Source: Nonomuraea harbinensis
GTDB taxonomy: Bacteria; Actinomycetota; Actinomycetes; Streptosporangiales; Streptosporangiaceae
Reading direction: 5' to 3'
Assembly (NCBI RefSeq): GCF_019396385.1
Contig: NZ_JAHKRN010000041.1
Coordinates: forward strand, 1 to 64,000
DNA: 64,000 nucleotides
Numbering within the stretch: the first letter of the stretch is position 1; each line of letters opens with the position of its first letter. A program made the position numbers and the translations under genes. Below are positions 16,928 to 25,925 of this stretch, in pieces. The notes beneath the pieces were generated by a model. The model was not told the origin of the DNA, did no database searches, and worked only from the letters and a program-made list of their open reading frames with translations.

Positions 16928-17677
16928 TCACCCGAGGCCGCCGCCGTGGGCGACGACCACCGAGCCGGACATGTACGACGCCTTGTCGGAGGCCAGGAAG
17001 CTGACGATCGAGGCGATCTCCTCGGGCCGGCCCATCCGGCCGAGGCGGATGCGCGACTCGTACTGCTTCCTGATGGCGACGGGGACCTTGCGGGTCATGT
17101 CCGTGGCGACGAACCCGGGCGCGACGACGTTGGCCCGCACGCCGTGCGGGGCCGCTTCGTTGGACAGCGCGTGCGTGAAGGCGATGATGGCGCCCTTGGA
17201 GGCCACGTAGTTCGTCTGGCCGGGGAAGCCGCCGTCCAGCCCGCTGGAGGAGGACAGGGTCACGATGGAGCCGCTGCGCTGGTGCTGCATCAGCTTCAGC
17301 GCCTCCCGGCAGGTCAGGAAGGTGCCGATGAGGTTGGTGTCCACCGGGCCGCGGAACTGCTCCAGGCTCATGGCGATGAGGAAGCGGTCCTGGGTGATGC
17401 CGGCGCTGGTCACCAGCACGTCGAGGCGGCCGTGGTCGGCCCGGATCTCCCGGAACACGCGACGTACCGACTCCTCGTCGGTGACGTCCGCCCGCGCGCT
17501 CGTCGCGCTGCCGCCTTCCTCCTCGATGAGGGCGACGACCTCCTTGGCGTCCTGTTCCGACCTGGCGTAGTTGACGATGACGTGGGCGCCCTCCCTGGCC
17601 AGGTCGAGCGCGACGGCCCGGCCGATCCCGCGCGACCCCCCTGTGACCAGGGCCACGGAGCCTTGGGTGAACAGCAT
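16928..17677 (-). CDS. 3-oxoacyl-ACP reductase, FabG-like (KR)
   Basis: A 249-residue short-chain dehydrogenase. The NADPH site is VTGGSRGIGRAVALDLA, the catalytic Ser is in SIVTLSSSSG, and the Tyr/Lys pair is in NYVASKGA. The ending ASYMSGSVVVAHGGGLG is typical of FabG. It reduces the 3-oxoacyl-ACP made by the KS. It is the first gene of the long minus-strand operon, so its upstream region (17678-17818) probably holds the promoter for all nineteen genes. Confidence 0.94.
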   Translation of the reverse strand: MLFTQGSVALVTGGSRGIGRAVALDLAREGAHVIVNYARSEQDAKEVVALIEEEGGSATSARADVTDEESVRRVFREIRADHGRLDVLVTSAGITQDRFLIAMSLEQFRGPVDTNLIGTFLTCREALKLMQHQRSGSIVTLSSSSGLDGGFPGQTNYVASKGAIIAFTHALSNEAAPHGVRANVVAPGFVATDMTRKVPVAIRKQYESRIRLGRMGRPEEIASIVSFLASDKASYMSGSVVVAHGGGLG

Positions 17678-17818
17678 CGGCGTCTCCAGGAATTCGGCAA
17701 TCGCAGAATGACTTGTCTGGATCTACCCCATGTAAGCTACTAACTGGGGATATCACGCCTGTATCATGCGGATATCCCCGCATTGACTGAGGTAATCGAC
17801 ATATTCGATGCTGACGCC
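17678..17818. promoter_or_regulatory. Divergent promoter region with a GGGGATATC inverted repeat
   Basis: About 140 bases between the first PKS operon gene (minus) and the FAD monooxygenase (plus), lower in GC than the flanks. Two perfect nine-base arms, GGGGATATC at 17746-17754 and GATATCCCC at 17771-17779, face each other across 16 bases. A further ACCCCA at 17725-17730 faces the TGGGG that starts the left arm. This has the look of an operator controlling both directions. The -35/-10 boxes cannot be assigned with confidence. Confidence 0.6.
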
Positions 17819-19411
17819 ATGGATCAGCGCGAGGCCGATGTATTGGTGGTCGGGGGCGGGCCCGTCGGATTGTCCGCGGCCATCGAGCTTTCCCGCCACG
17901 GAATATCCACCTTGCTGGTCGAAAAACACGAGGGGACGTCGCATTTCCCCAAGGCCCGGCTCATCACCACCCGCACGATGGAGATTTTCCGTTCGTGGGG
18001 AATTCAGGACGAGGTAGAAGCCGTGGGAATGCCGCGCGAGGAGTTCCTCGCCGTGGGCGTCGGCAGCTCGCTGACCGCGGACGACTTCGTACGGTCGGCG
18101 GCGGCGTTGCGGCGCGACGCCCCGCACAGCCCCACCTACACCTTCCTCTGCTCCCAGGACCTGCTGGAGGTCATCCTGCGCCGCACCGCCGAGTCGGGGC
18201 CGGCGACGGAGGTAAGGTTCGGCACCACCATGACCTCGATGCGCGAGGTCGCGGGCGGCGTCGAGGCGGTCGTCTCGGGCGGCGGCGAGGAGACCCTGGT
18301 GCGCTGCCGGTACGTGGTCGCCGCCGACGGCAGCCGCAGCGGGGTGCGCGACTCGCTCGGCATCAAGGCCGAGGGGCCGCCGGTACTCGGCCACATGATC
18401 AGCATCATGTTCGAGGCCGACCTGGGCTTCCTGCCCCGCGACCGGCGGGCCGCGCTGTCCTTCCTGCGCGACCCCCCGTGCGCCGTGGAGGCGGTCGACA
18501 GCGGGCGGCGGTGGATGGTGCAGACCGGGTACGAGCCCGAGGAGGGCGGCAGCCCGGCCGACTTCACCGAGGAGGCGTGCCTGGCCGCCGTGCGCGCCGC
18601 CGTCGGCGTGCCCGGCCTGCCGGTCACCATCCTCGGCGTGATGCCCTGGCTGCAGCAGGCCAAGGTCGCCGACGGCTTCCAGTCCGGCCGGGTCTTCCTG
18701 GCCGGGGACGCCGCGCACGTGGCGACGCCCCAGGGCGGGTTCGGCATGAACTGCGGTATCCAGGACGCCCACAACCTGGCCTGGAAGCTGGCCGCCGTGC
18801 TGCGCGGCGCGGCGGGCCCGGCGCTGCTGGACACCTACACGGCCGAACGGCGTCCGGTCGCCGTGTGGACCGTGGACGAGAGCCTGAACAACGCCCTGAT
18901 CACCTTCAACATGATGGAGGGGCGGCTGTCCATGCGGGAGGCCGTCGACCAGCAGGCGGGCCGGCGCAGCTGCGAAGGGCTGGTGCTCGGCTTCGCGTAC
19001 GAGTCCGCGGCCGTGGTCCCGGACGGCACTCCCGCCCCCGCGCCCGCCGACCCCTACCGCACCTACGTCCCCTCGGCCCGGCCCGGCCACCGCGCCCCCC
19101 ACGTGTGGCTGACCGGCCCCGGCGGGCAGGTCTCGACCCTGGACCTGCTCGGCCCCCGCTTCACCCTGATGACGGCGGACCCCGCGTGGGCGCGCGCCTC
19201 CGCCCAGACCGGCGCCGACCTGGCCACGGTCCGAATCTCCCCCACCGCCCCGTACAGCTCGGGGACCTGGACGGAGGAGTACGGCGTCGGCGAGGCCGGC
19301 GCGGTCCTCATCCGCCCGGACGGCCATGTCGCCTGGCGAACCACGTCCCCTCCGCACGACGCGGCGCAAGAGCTGTCCACAGCGCTCTCGGCCGTCCTCG
19401 CCCGGAACTGA
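17819..19411 (+). CDS. FAD-dependent aromatic-ring-hydroxylase-type monooxygenase
   Basis: A 530-residue class A flavin monooxygenase of the PHBH/RdmE type. FAD motifs are VLVVGGGPVGLSAAIELSR and the later VFLAGDAAHVATPQGGFG, followed by MNCGIQDAHNLAWKLA. A thioredoxin-like C-terminal domain starts near 405. I use the ATG at 17819. A TTG at 17783 is in frame but sits inside the promoter repeat region, and neither has a clear ribosome site. The first 250 bases use more A/T-ending codons than the rest. It probably hydroxylates an aromatic or polyene part of the product. Confidence 0.9.
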   Translation: MDQREADVLVVGGGPVGLSAAIELSRHGISTLLVEKHEGTSHFPKARLITTRTMEIFRSWGIQDEVEAVGMPREEFLAVGVGSSLTADDFVRSAAALRRDAPHSPTYTFLCSQDLLEVILRRTAESGPATEVRFGTTMTSMREVAGGVEAVVSGGGEETLVRCRYVVAADGSRSGVRDSLGIKAEGPPVLGHMISIMFEADLGFLPRDRRAALSFLRDPPCAVEAVDSGRRWMVQTGYEPEEGGSPADFTEEACLAAVRAAVGVPGLPVTILGVMPWLQQAKVADGFQSGRVFLAGDAAHVATPQGGFGMNCGIQDAHNLAWKLAAVLRGAAGPALLDTYTAERRPVAVWTVDESLNNALITFNMMEGRLSMREAVDQQAGRRSCEGLVLGFAYESAAVVPDGTPAPAPADPYRTYVPSARPGHRAPHVWLTGPGGQVSTLDLLGPRFTLMTADPAWARASAQTGADLATVRISPTAPYSSGTWTEEYGVGEAGAVLIRPDGHVAWRTTSPPHDAAQELSTALSAVLARN

Positions 19412-19520
19412 CACCCGCCCCGACCGCGAGCGCGCAGGTCAAAGGCACCCCGAACGCGGGCGCGCAGAGCATGGGCGCGGTGCACGCGGGCGACGCGGAC
19501 GCAGGGAGCGGCCGCGCGGG

Positions 19521-20960
19521 TCAGACACGGGCGACGCGGGTGCGGAGGCGGGCGGCGCCGAGGCGGAGGGAGAGCGGGTTGCCGCAGGAGGTGGCGACGA
19601 GGTCGGTCACCGCCTCGGGGCCGAGCGCCGTGCCCGCCGCGCCCACGAGCATGTCCGCCAGCTCACGCGCCGCCTCCTCCCCCAGCGGCGCGAGGAACAC
19701 GCGGTGCGCGCCCTGCCTGGCGACCAGGTCGTCCAGCGGGTCGGCGCTGGTCACCACGACCCGGCAGCCCGCGCCGCCCGGTAACAGGGACGCCACCTCG
19801 TCGCCGTCGCCGGCGTTGTCCAGCACCACCAGCATCCTTCGGCGGGCGGTCCGGCTGCGGTACAGGGCCACCTTCTCGGCGTGGTCGGCGGGAAGGTCAC
19901 GCTCGCCGAGCGCCCGCAGGAACCGGTCCAGCACGGCGTGGCCCTCGATGCCCGCGAGGTCGGCGAAGAGCTGGCCGTCGGGGAACCAGTCGATCCTGGC
20001 GTGCGCCCACCGCAGCACCAGCGTGGTCTTGCCGACCCCCGGCGGACCGGTGACCACAAGAGCGCCGGGCGCCTCCCGGCCGGGCCGCAGGGCGGCGTCG
20101 AGCCCGGCCAGCTCCCCGTCCCTGCCCACGAACGGCAGCACCTGCGGCGGCAGCTGGCTGGGCACGACCGGGGCGGGCCGCTGCGCGGGCGGGCGCATCA
20201 GCGCGGTCTCGTCGCGCAGGATCTGCTCGTGCAGCCGCCGCAGCGCGGGCCCCGGCTCCAGGCCGATCTGCTCCAGCAGGAAGCGCCGCGTCTCCTGGTA
20301 CGTGCGCAGCGCCTCGGCCCGGCGCCCGGCGCGGTACTGGGCCAGCATCAGCTGGGCGCGCACCCGCTCGCGGAACGGCGACTCGGCGACCAGGGCGAGC
20401 AGCTCGGGGATCACCTGATGGTGCCTGCCCAGCTCGATCTCCAGCTCCAGGCACGTCTCCAGCGCCTCCAGCCGCCACTCGGCCATCCGCGCGACGTCGT
20501 ACCGCAGCCCTCTGAGGTCCTCGAACGGGCTGCCGCTCCACAGCGCCAGCGCCTCGCGCAGCAGCGTGACGGCGCCCTGCTGGTCGCGGGCGGCCTGCTC
20601 GCGCGCCCGCGCCACCATGGCGGTGAACCTGAGCCAGTCGATGCTGTCGTCGGGCGCCCGCAGGAGATAGCCGGGGCTGGAGGTCTCGATCACGCCCGCG
20701 CCGAGCCTGCGGCGCAGCCGTGACACGCAGATCGCGACCTGCCGCCAGGCGCTGCGCGGCGCGGAGCCGGCCCACACCGCCTCGACCAGCCGGTCCACGC
20801 TGATCACCCGGTTGGCGTTGAGGAGCAGGCAGGCGAGGATGGCCAGCTCCCTGTTGGCGCTCATCGGCAGCTCGTCGCCGTCCTTGAACACCCGGAGCGG
20901 CCCCAGCACGCGGAACTCGAAGGCGGGCCCCGGCGCGGGCCCGGACAGCGGCGCGCCCAT
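19521..20960 (-). CDS. SARP-family regulator with NB-ARC ATPase domain, AfsR-like
   Basis: A 479-residue regulator. Residues 15-105 are an OmpR-like winged helix (FRVLGPLRVFKDGDELPM; RQVAICVSRLRRRLG) and 110-255 the bacterial transcriptional activation domain. From about 285 there is an NB-ARC ATPase with Walker A GPPGVGKTTL and a Walker-B-like MLVVLDNAGDGDE. The TPR domain of full AfsR is missing, so the protein is an intermediate form and may be shortened. SARPs activate antibiotic clusters by binding direct repeats. Its start shares a base with the glycosyltransferase stop (TGATG), so it is translated after that gene. Confidence 0.9.
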   Translation of the reverse strand: MGAPLSGPAPGPAFEFRVLGPLRVFKDGDELPMSANRELAILACLLLNANRVISVDRLVEAVWAGSAPRSAWRQVAICVSRLRRRLGAGVIETSSPGYLLRAPDDSIDWLRFTAMVARAREQAARDQQGAVTLLREALALWSGSPFEDLRGLRYDVARMAEWRLEALETCLELEIELGRHHQVIPELLALVAESPFRERVRAQLMLAQYRAGRRAEALRTYQETRRFLLEQIGLEPGPALRRLHEQILRDETALMRPPAQRPAPVVPSQLPPQVLPFVGRDGELAGLDAALRPGREAPGALVVTGPPGVGKTTLVLRWAHARIDWFPDGQLFADLAGIEGHAVLDRFLRALGERDLPADHAEKVALYRSRTARRRMLVVLDNAGDGDEVASLLPGGAGCRVVVTSADPLDDLVARQGAHRVFLAPLGEEAARELADMLVGAAGTALGPEAVTDLVATSCGNPLSLRLGAARLRTRVARV

Positions 20961-22147
20961 CAGGCGGCCCCGGCCGCGCGGCGCCGGAGCACGTCGGCGG
21001 CCCGTGAGGTGCCGCCGGCGGCCCTGATGTCGCGGCGCATCGCCTCGGCGTTGCGGCGCGACTCCGGGTCAGCCGCCACCGCGAGGACCGCGTCGACCAG
21101 GCTCTCCGGGGTCAGCTCGGCCGGCTCGACGACCCGGCCGAGCCCCAGCTCGCCGATCCGCCGCGCGGCCGGCCGGTCGACGGCCGTGGCCGGCACCACG
21201 ACCATCGGGCAGCCCCAGTAGAGGGCCTCCATGGCCGTGCCCATGCCGCCGTGGGTGACCGCCACCGAGGCGTGTTCGAGCACGCGCAGGTGGGACACCC
21301 ACCGGCGCACCTCGATCGTGGGCGGCAGCGGGCCCAGCTCGGCCGGGTCCATGCCGTCGCCCAGCGTCACCACGCCGTGCCAGGGCAGCTCGGCGAAGGC
21401 GCGCACGCAGGTGCGCACCAGGTCGGGCCGCCCGCTGGCGACGGTGCCGAAGGACAGCAGCGCGACCGGCAGCCCGTCGCCCGGCGGCTCCCATCCGGAC
21501 AGGAAGGCCCGCTCTCCCAGGCACGGTCCGACGAAGGCGAACCGCTCGTCGAAGGTCTCGCCGGCGAACTGGAACGAGCGCGGCAGGGTGACCAGGTTGG
21601 AGTCCTGGACCTCCCACCACAGCTCGGCCGGGTCGGCCTCGACGCCGTGCGCGAGCGCCAGGTCCCGCGTCCTGCCGAGCATGTCGTCGACCCAGCCGGG
21701 CAGCTCCCGCTCCGCTTCCTGCCCGCCGTAGATGGACGAGAGGTACGAGAAGTGGGCGTTGGACGCGAACACCGGGATCAGCTGCGTGGCCGGGAGCTTC
21801 CACTTCCTGGCCAGGACGCGGCCGGCGTGCAGGATCGAGATGTCGTAGACGATCAGGTCGGGCCGGTCGCGCAGCCGCTCGGCCGCCCGCAGCATCGCCG
21901 CGCTCTCGTCCAGGAAAAGGGAGAGCAGGCCCAGCGGGTCGTCCTCCAGCTTGCGCAGATCCACCGACTGGTAGGCCGAGTCGTAGCAGAGCACCGTGGC
22001 GCCCGCGCTCTCGATCTGAGGCGCCATCGAGCGCGCGGTCATATAAGTGACCCGGTTTCCCCGGCGGACCAATTCGGCGACCACGGCAAGGTGGGGAATC
22101 ACATGACCGTGATCGGGCTGACACATGAAAAGAAAGTGCCGTGTCAT
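20960..22147 (-). CDS. Macrolide-family (GT1) glycosyltransferase
   Basis: A 395-residue GT-B glycosyltransferase of the MGT/UGT class. The N-terminal acceptor domain opens HFLFMCQPDHGHVIPHLAVV. The donor-binding C-terminal motif is VTHGGMGTAMEALYWGCPMV, with the His and Glu that bind the NDP-sugar. The length is normal for antibiotic glycosyltransferases. It should attach the deoxyaminosugar built by the nearby enzymes to the aglycone. It heads a two-gene unit with the SARP regulator, and its promoter region carries the ACCCCTA/TAGGGGT motifs. Confidence 0.93.
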   Translation of the reverse strand: MTRHFLFMCQPDHGHVIPHLAVVAELVRRGNRVTYMTARSMAPQIESAGATVLCYDSAYQSVDLRKLEDDPLGLLSLFLDESAAMLRAAERLRDRPDLIVYDISILHAGRVLARKWKLPATQLIPVFASNAHFSYLSSIYGGQEAERELPGWVDDMLGRTRDLALAHGVEADPAELWWEVQDSNLVTLPRSFQFAGETFDERFAFVGPCLGERAFLSGWEPPGDGLPVALLSFGTVASGRPDLVRTCVRAFAELPWHGVVTLGDGMDPAELGPLPPTIEVRRWVSHLRVLEHASVAVTHGGMGTAMEALYWGCPMVVVPATAVDRPAARRIGELGLGRVVEPAELTPESLVDAVLAVAADPESRRNAEAMRRDIRAAGGTSRAADVLRRRAAGAA

Positions 22148-22332
22148 GTCAACTCTCCCGCTGGTTCAGCGTATCGGTCGCTCACTCAAGCTAATGATCG
22201 GCCGCCGGAAGGCAGCACCCCTAAACTCCCCCTCACCGCGCTTCGCCTCCCCCTGAATCCACCCCCATTCCTAGGGGTTCCGCGCGGCCTGCGGCGCTGT
22301 TTACCCTGGCCGCAATTGCGAGGAGGACGACG
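22148..22332. promoter_or_regulatory. Divergent promoter region with ACCCCTA...TAGGGGT pair
   Basis: The 185 bases between the glycosyltransferase (minus) and aminotransferase (plus) hold ACCCCTA at 22217-22223 and TAGGGGT at 22272-22278, about 55 bases apart. The second copy is also the right half of a local imperfect repeat ACCCCCATTCCTAGGGGT at 22261-22278. The same element recurs upstream of other cluster operons. It is proposed as an activator site. No experimental support is visible. Confidence 0.55.
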
Positions 22333-23433
22333 ATGCCCACGCGGGTCTGGGACTATCTACCGGAATACGAATCCGAGCGAGCGGACATCATCGACGCCGT
22401 CGAGACCGTGTTCCGCTCCGGTCAGCTCGTTCTGGGCGAGAGCGTGCGCTCCTTCGAGGCGGAGTTCGCCGCCTACCACGGGGTGCGCCACTGCGTGAGC
22501 GTCGACAACGGCACCAACGCCATCAAGCTGGCCCTGCAGGCGCTGGGCGTGGGCAGGGGCGACGAGGTCGTCACCGTGGCCAACACCGCCGCGCCGACCG
22601 TGGTCGCCGTCGACGCGGTAGGGGCGGTCCCGGTCTTCGTCGACGTCGACCCTCGGACGTACCTGATGGACGTCGCCCAGGTGGAGGCGGCCCTCACGCC
22701 GCGGACGCGGTGCCTGCTGCCCGTCCACCTGTACGGCCAGTGCGTCGACATGGCGCCGCTGGAGCGGCTGGCGGCCCGCCACGACCTGGTGATACTCGAA
22801 GACTGCGCGCAGGCCCACGGCGCCCGCCACCACGGCAGGCCGGCGGGGTCGATCGGCCACGCGGCGGCGTTCTCCTTCTACCCGACCAAGGTGCTGGGCG
22901 CCTACGGCGACGGCGGCGCGACGATCACCTCCGACGGCGAGGTCGACCGCGCGCTGCGGCGGCTGCGCTACTACGGCATGGAGGAGACCTACTACGTCGT
23001 CGAGACGCCGGGCCACAACGCCCGCCTGGACGAGGTGCAGGCGGAGATCCTGCGCCGCAAGCTGACCCGGCTCGACCGCTACGTCGCCGGCCGGAGGGCG
23101 GTGGCCGCCCGCTACGCCGACGGCCTGGCCGGCACCGGCCTGGTGCTGCCCGAGACCGCCGAGGGCAACGAGCACGCCTACTACCTGTACGTGGTGCGCC
23201 ATCCGCGGCGCGACGAGATCATCGAGGCGCTGCGCGGGTACGACATCCACCTCAACATCAGCTACCCGTGGCCGGTGCACACCATGAAGGGCTTCGCGCA
23301 CCTGGGTCACGCGCCGGGCAGCCTCCCGGTCACCGAGGCGCTGGCCGGGGAGATCTTCTCGCTGCCGATGTACCCGTCGCTGCCGCCCGGCCTCCAGGAG
23401 AAGGTCATCTCCGCGCTCCGCGACGTCCTGTGA
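22333..23433 (+). CDS. DegT/DnrJ/EryC1-family NDP-sugar aminotransferase
   Basis: A 366-residue PLP-dependent sugar aminotransferase. The PLP Lys is in FSFYPTKVLGAYGDGG, the cofactor-binding Asp in LEDCAQAHGA, and NGTNAIKLALQALG is the usual phosphate-binding stretch. GAGGAGGACG precedes the ATG. It transfers an amino group to a keto-deoxysugar. With the 2,3-dehydratase, C-methyltransferase and epimerase next to it, amination at C-3 as by EvaB in epivancosamine formation is the most economical reading. The regiochemistry is inferred. Confidence 0.93.
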   Translation: MPTRVWDYLPEYESERADIIDAVETVFRSGQLVLGESVRSFEAEFAAYHGVRHCVSVDNGTNAIKLALQALGVGRGDEVVTVANTAAPTVVAVDAVGAVPVFVDVDPRTYLMDVAQVEAALTPRTRCLLPVHLYGQCVDMAPLERLAARHDLVILEDCAQAHGARHHGRPAGSIGHAAAFSFYPTKVLGAYGDGGATITSDGEVDRALRRLRYYGMEETYYVVETPGHNARLDEVQAEILRRKLTRLDRYVAGRRAVAARYADGLAGTGLVLPETAEGNEHAYYLYVVRHPRRDEIIEALRGYDIHLNISYPWPVHTMKGFAHLGHAPGSLPVTEALAGEIFSLPMYPSLPPGLQEKVISALRDVL

Positions 23434-23437
23434 CAGC

Positions 23438-24010
23438 TCAGGAGGTGTACTCCGGCAGCAGGCCGGCCGCCGCGGCCTCGCCCAGGGTGCGCGCGGTCCT
23501 GTCGCGTTCCGAGAGGATCGGCGGCGGGCCGGCGGGCAGCCGCAGCCCGATCTCCTCGTCGAACACCGAGAGCGTCAGCTCGTTCTCCGCGCGGTACTCC
23601 GCCGAGAGCAGGTAGCTCACCACGGTGTCGTCCTCCAGCGCGACGAAGGCGTGGCCGACGCCGGGCGGGAAGTAGACGGCGCGGCCGTTGCCGGCGGTCA
23701 GTTCCACCTCGTCCCACCGGGCGAACGTCGGCGACCCCACCCGCAGGTCCACCACCAGGTCGAGGACCCGCCCTCCCGCGCAGTAGACGTACTTGGCGGT
23801 GCCGGGCGGCGTGAGCGTGTAGTGGATGCCGCGCACCACGCCGCGCCGGGAGACGTTCCTGCTGGCCTGCGCGACGGGGAACAGCGGCCGCCCGACCGCG
23901 GCCACGAACGCCCTCTCCTGGTAAGGCGAGGCGAAGTCGCCCCGCTCGTCGCGGAAGACGTCCGGATCGAACGCGTACGCGCCGGTCACGGCGAGCTCAC
24001 GGTGCCTCAC
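23438..24010 (-). CDS. dTDP-4-keto-6-deoxyhexose 3,5- (or 5-)epimerase
   Basis: A 190-residue RmlC-type cupin. It has the catalytic His in RGIHYTLTPPG, the VLDLVVDLRVGSPTF strand, and YFPPGVGHAFVALEDDTVV with its second His. In vancosamine-type pathways the relative EvaD acts at C-5 only. The exact specificity cannot be read here. It converges on the aminotransferase with a four-base gap and lies 40 bases after the C-methyltransferase start, in one minus-strand unit. Confidence 0.92.
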   Translation of the reverse strand: MRHRELAVTGAYAFDPDVFRDERGDFASPYQERAFVAAVGRPLFPVAQASRNVSRRGVVRGIHYTLTPPGTAKYVYCAGGRVLDLVVDLRVGSPTFARWDEVELTAGNGRAVYFPPGVGHAFVALEDDTVVSYLLSAEYRAENELTLSVFDEEIGLRLPAGPPPILSERDRTARTLGEAAAAGLLPEYTS

Positions 24011-24050
24011 GGGCGCCCTCCGGCCCGCCGCGCACGGCCGGGGCCCACGG

Positions 24051-25271
24051 TCAGGCCCCCACGAGGTGGACCTCGGGGACGTACAGGATCCAGCGGCCGC
24101 CCGCCTCCCGGAAGGCGGTCTCCTTCGCCATGATCTCCTCCGCGTGGTTCCAGGCGAGCAGCAGCGCGTAGTCGGGGTACGGGTCGGCGAACGCCTCGGG
24201 CCCGCGCACCGGGATGTGGGAGCCGGGCGTGAGCCTGCCCTGCTTCGCGGGCGTCGTGTCGCAGACGAACGCCACCAGGTCCGGGCCGATGCCGCAGTAG
24301 TTGAGCACGGTGGCGCTCTTGGCGGTCGCGCCGTACCCGTAGACGCGGGCGCCCTGTTCGCGCAGGCCCGTCAGCAGCGCCACCAGGTCGTCGCGGTTGG
24401 CGGCGACCCGGGCCGCGAAGTCGCGCAGCGTCGCCGGTTCGGTCAGCCCCCGGGCCTCCTCCTCCGCCAGCAGGGCGGCCACCGCCGGGGCAGGGGTCCG
24501 CGCGCCGCGCCTGGCCAGCGTGTACCGGACCTCGCCGCCGTGCACCGGCAGCCGTTCCACGTCCACCAGCTCGAACCCGTGGCGGCGGGCCATGGCTCGG
24601 ACGGAGGCGGCGCAGAAGAAGTAGAAGTGCTCGTCATAGATCTGGTCGAAGGAGCGGCGCGTCACGATGTCGCCGAGGTAGGGGTCCTCGAAGACCAGCA
24701 CGCCCCCGGGGCGCAGCAGCGCGCCGGCCCCGCTCAGGATGGAGTCCACGTAAGGGATGTGGCAGAGCGTGTTGGCCGCGTAGATCACGTCGGCGGGCCC
24801 GTCCTCGGCGCGGACGGCAGCGGCGACGCCGGCCTCGAAGAAGTCCTTGCGCACGCGCACGCCCCGGGCCGCCGCCAGGTCGGCCACCCCGCCGGACGGC
24901 TCGACGCCGAGATGCCGGACCCCGGCGTCGGCGACGGTCTTGAGCATGGTCCCGTCGTTGCAGCCCAGCTCGACCACGAACGGGTCAGGACCGGCCAGCT
25001 CGGTGGCGAGCAGCCGCTTCGCCACGCCCTCGAAGTGCTCGCGCATCACCGCCGACCCCGAGGAGAGGTACGGATAGCTCTCGTGGAACATCCGCTCCCT
25101 CGGCACCTCTTCGAGGAGCTGGGCCATCGAGCAGTCCTCACAGACCCCCACGGCCAGGTGGAAGAAGAACTCGGGCGCCGGGTCACCGGGGAGGACGAAG
25201 TGGTCGGAGAGCGGCTGCCTCCCGAAGTCGGCGAACCGGTGCAGCTTTCCTGAACAGACGCGGCACTCCAT
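24051..25271 (-). CDS. NDP-hexose C-methyltransferase (TylCIII/EvaC-type)
   Basis: A 406-residue SAM-dependent sugar C-methyltransferase. The N-terminal zinc-binding domain shows CRVC and CEDC pairs (residues 3-50). The SAM-binding motif is VVELGCNDGTMLKTV near residue 97, and the C-terminal domain holds GYGATAKSATVLNYCGIG. This three-part layout is typical of the 3-C-methyltransferases of mycarose, vancosamine and related sugars. I use the ATG at 25271, which has GGAGGA just upstream. It predicts a branched sugar. Confidence 0.93.
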   Translation of the reverse strand: MECRVCSGKLHRFADFGRQPLSDHFVLPGDPAPEFFFHLAVGVCEDCSMAQLLEEVPRERMFHESYPYLSSGSAVMREHFEGVAKRLLATELAGPDPFVVELGCNDGTMLKTVADAGVRHLGVEPSGGVADLAAARGVRVRKDFFEAGVAAAVRAEDGPADVIYAANTLCHIPYVDSILSGAGALLRPGGVLVFEDPYLGDIVTRRSFDQIYDEHFYFFCAASVRAMARRHGFELVDVERLPVHGGEVRYTLARRGARTPAPAVAALLAEEEARGLTEPATLRDFAARVAANRDDLVALLTGLREQGARVYGYGATAKSATVLNYCGIGPDLVAFVCDTTPAKQGRLTPGSHIPVRGPEAFADPYPDYALLLAWNHAEEIMAKETAFREAGGRWILYVPEVHLVGA

Positions 25272-25289
25272 GCGCTCCTCCATGATCGT

Positions 25290-25883
25290 TCAGCCCTCGG
25301 GATGGCGGTAGCGCACCCACACGTCCCCGGTCTGCACGTAACCGGTGAGCCGGATCAGGACACCGTCGTGCGCGAGCGGCACGGGCGGGCGGTTGAAGAC
25401 CGCGCCCATCCAGCGCCGTACGACTCCTTCCTCACGGACCAGCCAGCCGCGCGGCAGGATGACGACCACGTCGCCGAACCAGGAGGTGATCTCCACGTCG
25501 AGCACGATCTCCCGGTGCGGGCAGTCGGCCATGGTGAAGTCGATCTTCACGGTGCCGAAGCGGCCCGCCTTGGCGCTGATGTACGGGGGCACCGACCAGC
25601 GTCCGTGGCGCACGACCTTGCCGCTGCGGGTGTGCAACTCCAGCCCGCCGGTGGTGGGGACGGACAGCGGCATCGTGGGACTGACCGGGACCGGCAGGCC
25701 GATCTGCGGCAGGTCCGCCACCAGCGCTTCCAGCTGTCCACGGGTGATGGCGGTGTAGGCGCGGTCGACCCGCTCGTTGAGCTCTTCGAGGGTGATGCGT
25801 CCCTCGCCGACCGCGACGCGGAGCATCTCGGCCACTCTCTCACGATCCTGGTCGCTTGCTCGCATGTCCGGCTGCTCGGTCAT
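25290..25883 (-). CDS. DUF1707 domain protein
   Basis: A 197-residue protein. Residues 5-55 are a DUF1707 domain (RASDQDRERVAEMLRVAVGE and ITLEELNERVDRAYTAIT). The rest is a beta-rich region resembling the domain found after DUF1707 in other actinomycete proteins (FGTVKIDFTMADCPHREIVL). No transmembrane helix is visible. The ATG at 25883 has AGGGTGG upstream. It lies 18 bases before the C-methyltransferase and shares its promoter region, so it is carried with the sugar genes, but such proteins are common elsewhere and no function is assigned. Confidence 0.85.
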   Translation of the reverse strand: MTEQPDMRASDQDRERVAEMLRVAVGEGRITLEELNERVDRAYTAITRGQLEALVADLPQIGLPVPVSPTMPLSVPTTGGLELHTRSGKVVRHGRWSVPPYISAKAGRFGTVKIDFTMADCPHREIVLDVEITSWFGDVVVILPRGWLVREEGVVRRWMGAVFNRPPVPLAHDGVLIRLTGYVQTGDVWVRYRHPEG

Positions 25884-25925
25884 GGCGTCCACCCTAGAAG
25901 GCTATGAAGGGTCTCACCGGCGCAT

